A DNA stretch of 42,630 bases, taken from a virus. The notes beneath the pieces were generated by a model, which ran no database searches, was not told the origin of the DNA, and was given only the letters and a program-made list of their open reading frames with translations. This document shows, piece after piece, positions 40,454 to 42,630 of the stretch (the first letter of the stretch is position 1; every line of letters begins with the position of its first letter). The DNA lies in the IMG/VR virus record IMGVR_UViG_3300050029_000153, positions 1 through 42,630 of that record. One strand, written 5' to 3'. A program made the translations under genes and the position numbers.

Positions 40454-40569
40454 TCGTCCACTTCACCGCGATGTGGCAGGTCTTCGCGGCCTCCGTGGCC
40501 ATCGGGCTGCTGGTCTATGCCATCGCGGGACTCCTGGCGCTGGCCTACCTGGCCTGGCGCGCCCGATGA
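40450..40569 (+). CDS. 39-residue membrane peptide between the terminase halves
   Basis: It starts with an ATGA overlap on the ATPase-half stop and ends with an ATGA overlap on the nuclease-half start. Residues about 10-34 (VFAASVAIGLLVYAIAGLLA...) form one membrane span, with a basic WRAR end. Coupled junctions on both sides argue that the interruption is real, not an assembly error. Its role, perhaps a membrane-associated moron, is unknown. Confidence 0.65.
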   Translation: MIVHFTAMWQVFAASVAIGLLVYAIAGLLALAYLAWRAR

Positions 40570-41120
40570 GGCTCCGGGTCGGCGTGGCCATGGCACCGAA
40601 GGGCGGTCGGACGGGGCTCGTCGTGGCCGAGGTCCTCGAGCGTCGGACGAGCCTCATGAAGCGTGAATATTCTTACATCGTCGGCCACGTGGACCGGATC
40701 ACCCCGCCGACGGTCGAAGAGGCCGCCGACCGGGTGGTCGCGCTGGTGAGGAACATCGCGGACGAGAAGCCCTGCGTCATGGTCGACACCACAAGCCCGC
40801 AGGGCGTGGCCCTCCGCGTCGCTCTCAACGAGCGGATGCCCGCCGGCCTCCACAAGGCCCACGCGATGGAGGGCGCCGGCATCTACAAGGACCTCTTCAG
40901 TGGCTTCCTCCAGACCTACAGCGCGTCGCGCGTCGCGTTCGAGCCGGGGTTGGACTACCGCGGGGAGCTCGACCGCTCGCTGGTGTTCTACATGGGCGGC
41001 GGCGTGGCCAAGCACGGCTTCGAGATCACCTCCGAGGACGAGGCACTCGTCGTGGCGCTCGGGCTGGCGCTCTTCTGGCCCCGCCACGGCGGGAAGGCGC
41101 GCATTCTGGACTATGACTAG
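40566..41120 (+). CDS. terL: terminase large subunit, nuclease half (split gene)
   Basis: A 184-residue RNase H-fold protein. It begins at the first strand of the terminase nuclease domain (LRVGVAMAPKGGRTGLVVAEV). Asp74 (VMVDTTSPQG) and Asp158/Glu159 (SEDEALVVALGLALF) match the second and third acidic positions. At the first position, where terminases have Asp (vGvDpa), this protein has Ala-Met. It should cut concatemers, if active, together with the ATPase half. Confidence 0.75.
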   Translation: MRLRVGVAMAPKGGRTGLVVAEVLERRTSLMKREYSYIVGHVDRITPPTVEEAADRVVALVRNIADEKPCVMVDTTSPQGVALRVALNERMPAGLHKAHAMEGAGIYKDLFSGFLQTYSASRVAFEPGLDYRGELDRSLVFYMGGGVAKHGFEITSEDEALVVALGLALFWPRHGGKARILDYD

Positions 41121-41143
41121 TACTTTCGTTCCCACTGTGGACA
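41118..41143 (+). promoter_or_regulatory. inverted copy of the GTAC element before TGGACA
   Basis: TAGTACTTTCGTT (41118-41130) is the perfect reverse complement of the 13-base element at 23193-23205. TGGACA follows at 41138-41143, as in the conserved promoters, but no good -10 lies 17 bases further on. It may be a weaker or differently regulated promoter for the genes at 41212-42409. Confidence 0.45.
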
Positions 41144-41211
41144 CCATCAGTTCGATGGCGACAATAGGCTTAGGCGCACGTCGCGTCGAGCCAACTCAGG
41201 AAAGGAGCCTC

Positions 41212-41400
41212 ATGGCACAGATCAAAGTCGCAGTTTCGTACGACGATCTCCACGTTGAGATCAATGTTCCGCCTCCACCGTCAGGTGTCTCTGTCGAAGA
41301 GAAGGTCCTGAAGGCGGCGGCAGTCGGCCTCCAGGACCTTCGCAACCAGGCCTACGACCGCGAGAAGGCGGCGCAAGACCTTCGTGAGCGGCTGAAGTGA
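41212..41400 (+). CDS. small hypothetical protein
   Basis: Sixty-two residues, with AGGAAAGGAGCCTC before the ATG. The N-terminal half has strands (KVAVSYDDLHVEINV) and a Pro run; the C-terminal half is a charged helix. It overlaps the HTH gene start and is first in a three-gene operon. Function unknown. Confidence 0.6.
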   Translation: MAQIKVAVSYDDLHVEINVPPPPSGVSVEEKVLKAAAVGLQDLRNQAYDREKAAQDLRERLK

Positions 41401-42008
41401 CACTTCAGATCGAAGTCCTCATGGAAGTCGAGGACGCTCAGCGCTTGTGCGACGAGATCCGTTCGGGTCTCGCGGGCATCGCGCCGAAGATCCTCGCTCT
41501 CCGCAACGGCCAGGGATGGCGTGCCCTCGGGTACGCGACCTGGGAAGACCTCGTTGAAGCCGAGTTTGGCGGCGTGATCAGCCTTCCACGGGCCGACCGC
41601 AGTGCCGAAGCCAAGGAACTCCGAGCAGGAGGGATGACCTACAAGGACATCGCGTCTACATTCGGTGTTTCCGTCCAGACCGCGCACAATGACGCTGCCG
41701 ACTTTCCACTTATTGGAAAGTTGGAAGGTGATGATGGTCGCGCCCGCCCCGCCTCCTACACCCCTCGTCAGGTACCGACGTTCGGTCCTGTCGGGACAGC
41801 TCAAGACGTGGCTCACGCCGATGCCATTGCCGCCGCGGTGATGGAAGAGGAGTGGTTCGCCCCCGTGACCGACGCGCTCGGTTTCATGCGCGACGCGAAG
41901 CACTGGCTCCTGGAGACCAGTTTCGAAGACCGAGACCTCGCCGAGGTCCGGAACCAGATCAACGAGATCGCCGAGATCGCTCGGTACCTCGAGAAAGGGG
42001 TGTCGTGA
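41397..42008 (+). CDS. HTH DNA-binding protein
   Basis: A 203-residue protein from a GTG start. Residues 70-100 (AKELRAGGMTYKDIASTFGVSVQTAHNDA) read as a resolvase/sigma-like helix-turn-helix. Before it lies WRALGYATWEDLVEAEFG, common in actinophage DNA-binding proteins. The C-terminal 70 residues are helical and may oligomerise. It is a candidate regulator for the conserved promoters, but that link is untested. Confidence 0.65.
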   Translation: MTLQIEVLMEVEDAQRLCDEIRSGLAGIAPKILALRNGQGWRALGYATWEDLVEAEFGGVISLPRADRSAEAKELRAGGMTYKDIASTFGVSVQTAHNDAADFPLIGKLEGDDGRARPASYTPRQVPTFGPVGTAQDVAHADAIAAAVMEEEWFAPVTDALGFMRDAKHWLLETSFEDRDLAEVRNQINEIAEIARYLEKGVS

Positions 42009-42409
42009 AGACACAGAAAGCGTTCCTCAACACGGATGTTGGGGACGACATTCTCAGGAAGTACCTCGAAGACCTCGAGGTTGCCAACGAGGTCATGACT
42101 CCGGTCCACCCGGACCTTGACGCGATGTTCGCCATCACGGAGGACATCAACGAAGCACACCATCTGGCGGTGCACCACCGCCTGAAGGCGTTGGCTAGGA
42201 AACTCGATGACGACGGTCTCCCGCGGTGGGTGTACACGGACCCCTCCGCGCAGACCTGGGAGTCGCGGGCGATCTTGTTCCGAGACAACTCCGGCATTGA
42301 CCGCTGGGAGGCTGCGGCGAAGACCCGGGGTGACGTTGGTCGCGTCGAGCTCAAGACCGAACGTCGGATGCTCAACGCCGGGAAGAAGGCTCGCGCCGCC
42401 CTCGTATGA
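42005..42409 (+). CDS. hypothetical protein
   Basis: A 134-residue protein from a GTG that overlaps the HTH stop. It is helical and acidic in the first 60 residues and basic at the end (ERRMLNAGKKARAALV). No domain recognised. It ends the small operon and is followed by a strong hairpin. Confidence 0.55.
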   Translation: MKTQKAFLNTDVGDDILRKYLEDLEVANEVMTPVHPDLDAMFAITEDINEAHHLAVHHRLKALARKLDDDGLPRWVYTDPSAQTWESRAILFRDNSGIDRWEAAAKTRGDVGRVELKTERRMLNAGKKARAALV

Positions 42410-42414
42410 ACTTA

Positions 42415-42452
42415 CTTCGTGCGCCAGGTGGTCCTTCGCTTGGCGCACGAAG
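42415..42452 (+). terminator. strong 12-bp hairpin terminator
   Basis: CTTCGTGCGCCA and TGGCGCACGAAG pair perfectly over twelve bases with a 14-base loop. It begins five bases after the stop at 42409. A second small hairpin (CCCGC-ATG-GCGGG, 42454-42466) follows. There is no T tract. Confidence 0.7.
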
Positions 42453-42472
42453 GCCCGCATGGCGGGGGCTCT

Positions 42473-42547
42473 AAGTACTAGCGGTCCGGGTACCTTAGTA
42501 CCGGTGGACAACCCCGCCTTTCGCCGCTAAGGTTGGCCTTGCCAACC
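42473..42547 (+). promoter_or_regulatory. regulated promoter (copy 3 of a conserved design)
   Basis: AAGTACTA (42473-42480), GGTACC (42489-42494), 11 bases, TGGACA (42505-42510), 17 bases, TAAGGT (42528-42533), then GGTTGGC-CTT-GCCAACC (42531-42547). Spacing equals that of the copy at 23194. The downstream ATG has CCGAAAGGAACC, identical to the site before 23301. Confidence 0.75.
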
Positions 42548-42575
42548 TAGGCAACGCACCGAAAGGAACCTCCAG

Positions 42576-42630
42576 ATGGACGCACACGAGACGACCCCCG
42601 ACCCGACGAACGATCGGGCAGGTCCGACGA
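42576..42630 (+). CDS. N-terminus of an unidentified protein, cut by the window end
   Basis: Eighteen codons are visible, starting with ATG behind GAAAGGAACCTCCAG. Codons are phage-like and the product begins MDAHETTPDPTNDRAG. It is controlled by the third conserved promoter, so it may belong to the same regulon as the AAA+ and VWA genes. Nothing can be said of its function. Confidence 0.6.
   Translation, partial: MDAHETTPDPTNDRAGPT

Noticed and set aside
42576-42630. Circular closure: the last gene continuing into the partial gene at 1-228
   Set aside because: Joining base 42630 to base 1 puts the two frames out of phase and meets a stop near base 82. No terminal repeat is visible. Circular permutation is still possible, as terminase would then lie upstream of portal, but the window does not show it.
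1-42630. tRNA genes, CRISPR arrays, insertion sequences, integrase or repressor
   Set aside because: I looked for T-loop motifs, regular spaced repeats, transposase motifs and recombinase motifs on both strands and found none that could be supported by eye.

Overview
The window is a stretch of a tailed double-stranded DNA phage genome with siphovirus morphology. It is G+C-rich throughout, every supported gene lies on the + strand, and genes are packed with ATGA, TGATG or GTGA stop/start overlaps. The capsid protein (SU10/DUF5309-like), the ReqiPepy6 gp37-like tail protein, AAAGGAG-type ribosome sites, frequent GTG starts and several apparently leaderless TANNNT-N6-ATG promoters all point to an actinobacterial host. 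That host call is an inference. I see no integrase, repressor, tRNA or CRISPR array, so a lytic phage is likely but not proven.

Layout. 1-3.6 kb: small early-type genes, several with Cys pairs, plus an HExxH protein and a calcineurin-like phosphoesterase. 3.6-7.7 kb: portal, HNH-like protein, scaffold and major capsid protein. 7.8-11.3 kb: a surface-sugar cassette made of a CDP-glycerol glycerophosphotransferase-like protein, a TagD-like cytidylyltransferase and two glycosyltransferases. 11.4-20.2 kb: head-tail connectors, tail terminator, tail tube, tail assembly chaperones with a canonical -1 slippery site (GGGAAAC), tape measure, distal tail protein and a large tail protein. 20.2-21.7 kb: lysis genes (XhlA-like protein, papain/C39-like lysin candidate, holin-like protein). 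21.8-25.3 kb: a CobS/MoxR-like AAA+ ATPase and a CobT-like protein that carries both HExxH and a VWA MIDAS motif, each behind its own promoter of one conserved design.

25.2-38.4 kb: nucleotide metabolism and replication. This holds an all-alpha dUTPase/dCTPase-like protein, a DUF4406-MazZ fusion, a thymidylate-synthase-fold enzyme with the Asn-to-Asp change that marks dCMP (hydroxy)methylases, VRR-NUC and RuvC-like nucleases, a RecB/Cas4-like nuclease, a Sak4-like ATPase, a DUF669-like SSB, a family A DNA polymerase, a primase-helicase and two tandem GT-B-like glycosyltransferases. Together these suggest a T4-like route to modified and perhaps glycosylated cytosine. 38.35-38.6 kb: a repeat-rich noncoding region with six GAGTATGAR iterons and a long hairpin. 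38.6-41.1 kb: packaging genes, including a terminase large subunit split at its domain boundary into two genes with a 39-residue membrane peptide between them. 41.2-42.6 kb: an HTH protein and small genes, a strong terminator, and a third copy of the conserved promoter before a gene cut off by the window end.

Strongest leads: the split terminase, the inferred cytosine hypermodification pathway, the AAA+/HExxH-VWA pair with its shared promoter architecture, and the glycerophosphate/glycosyltransferase cassette beside the capsid gene.
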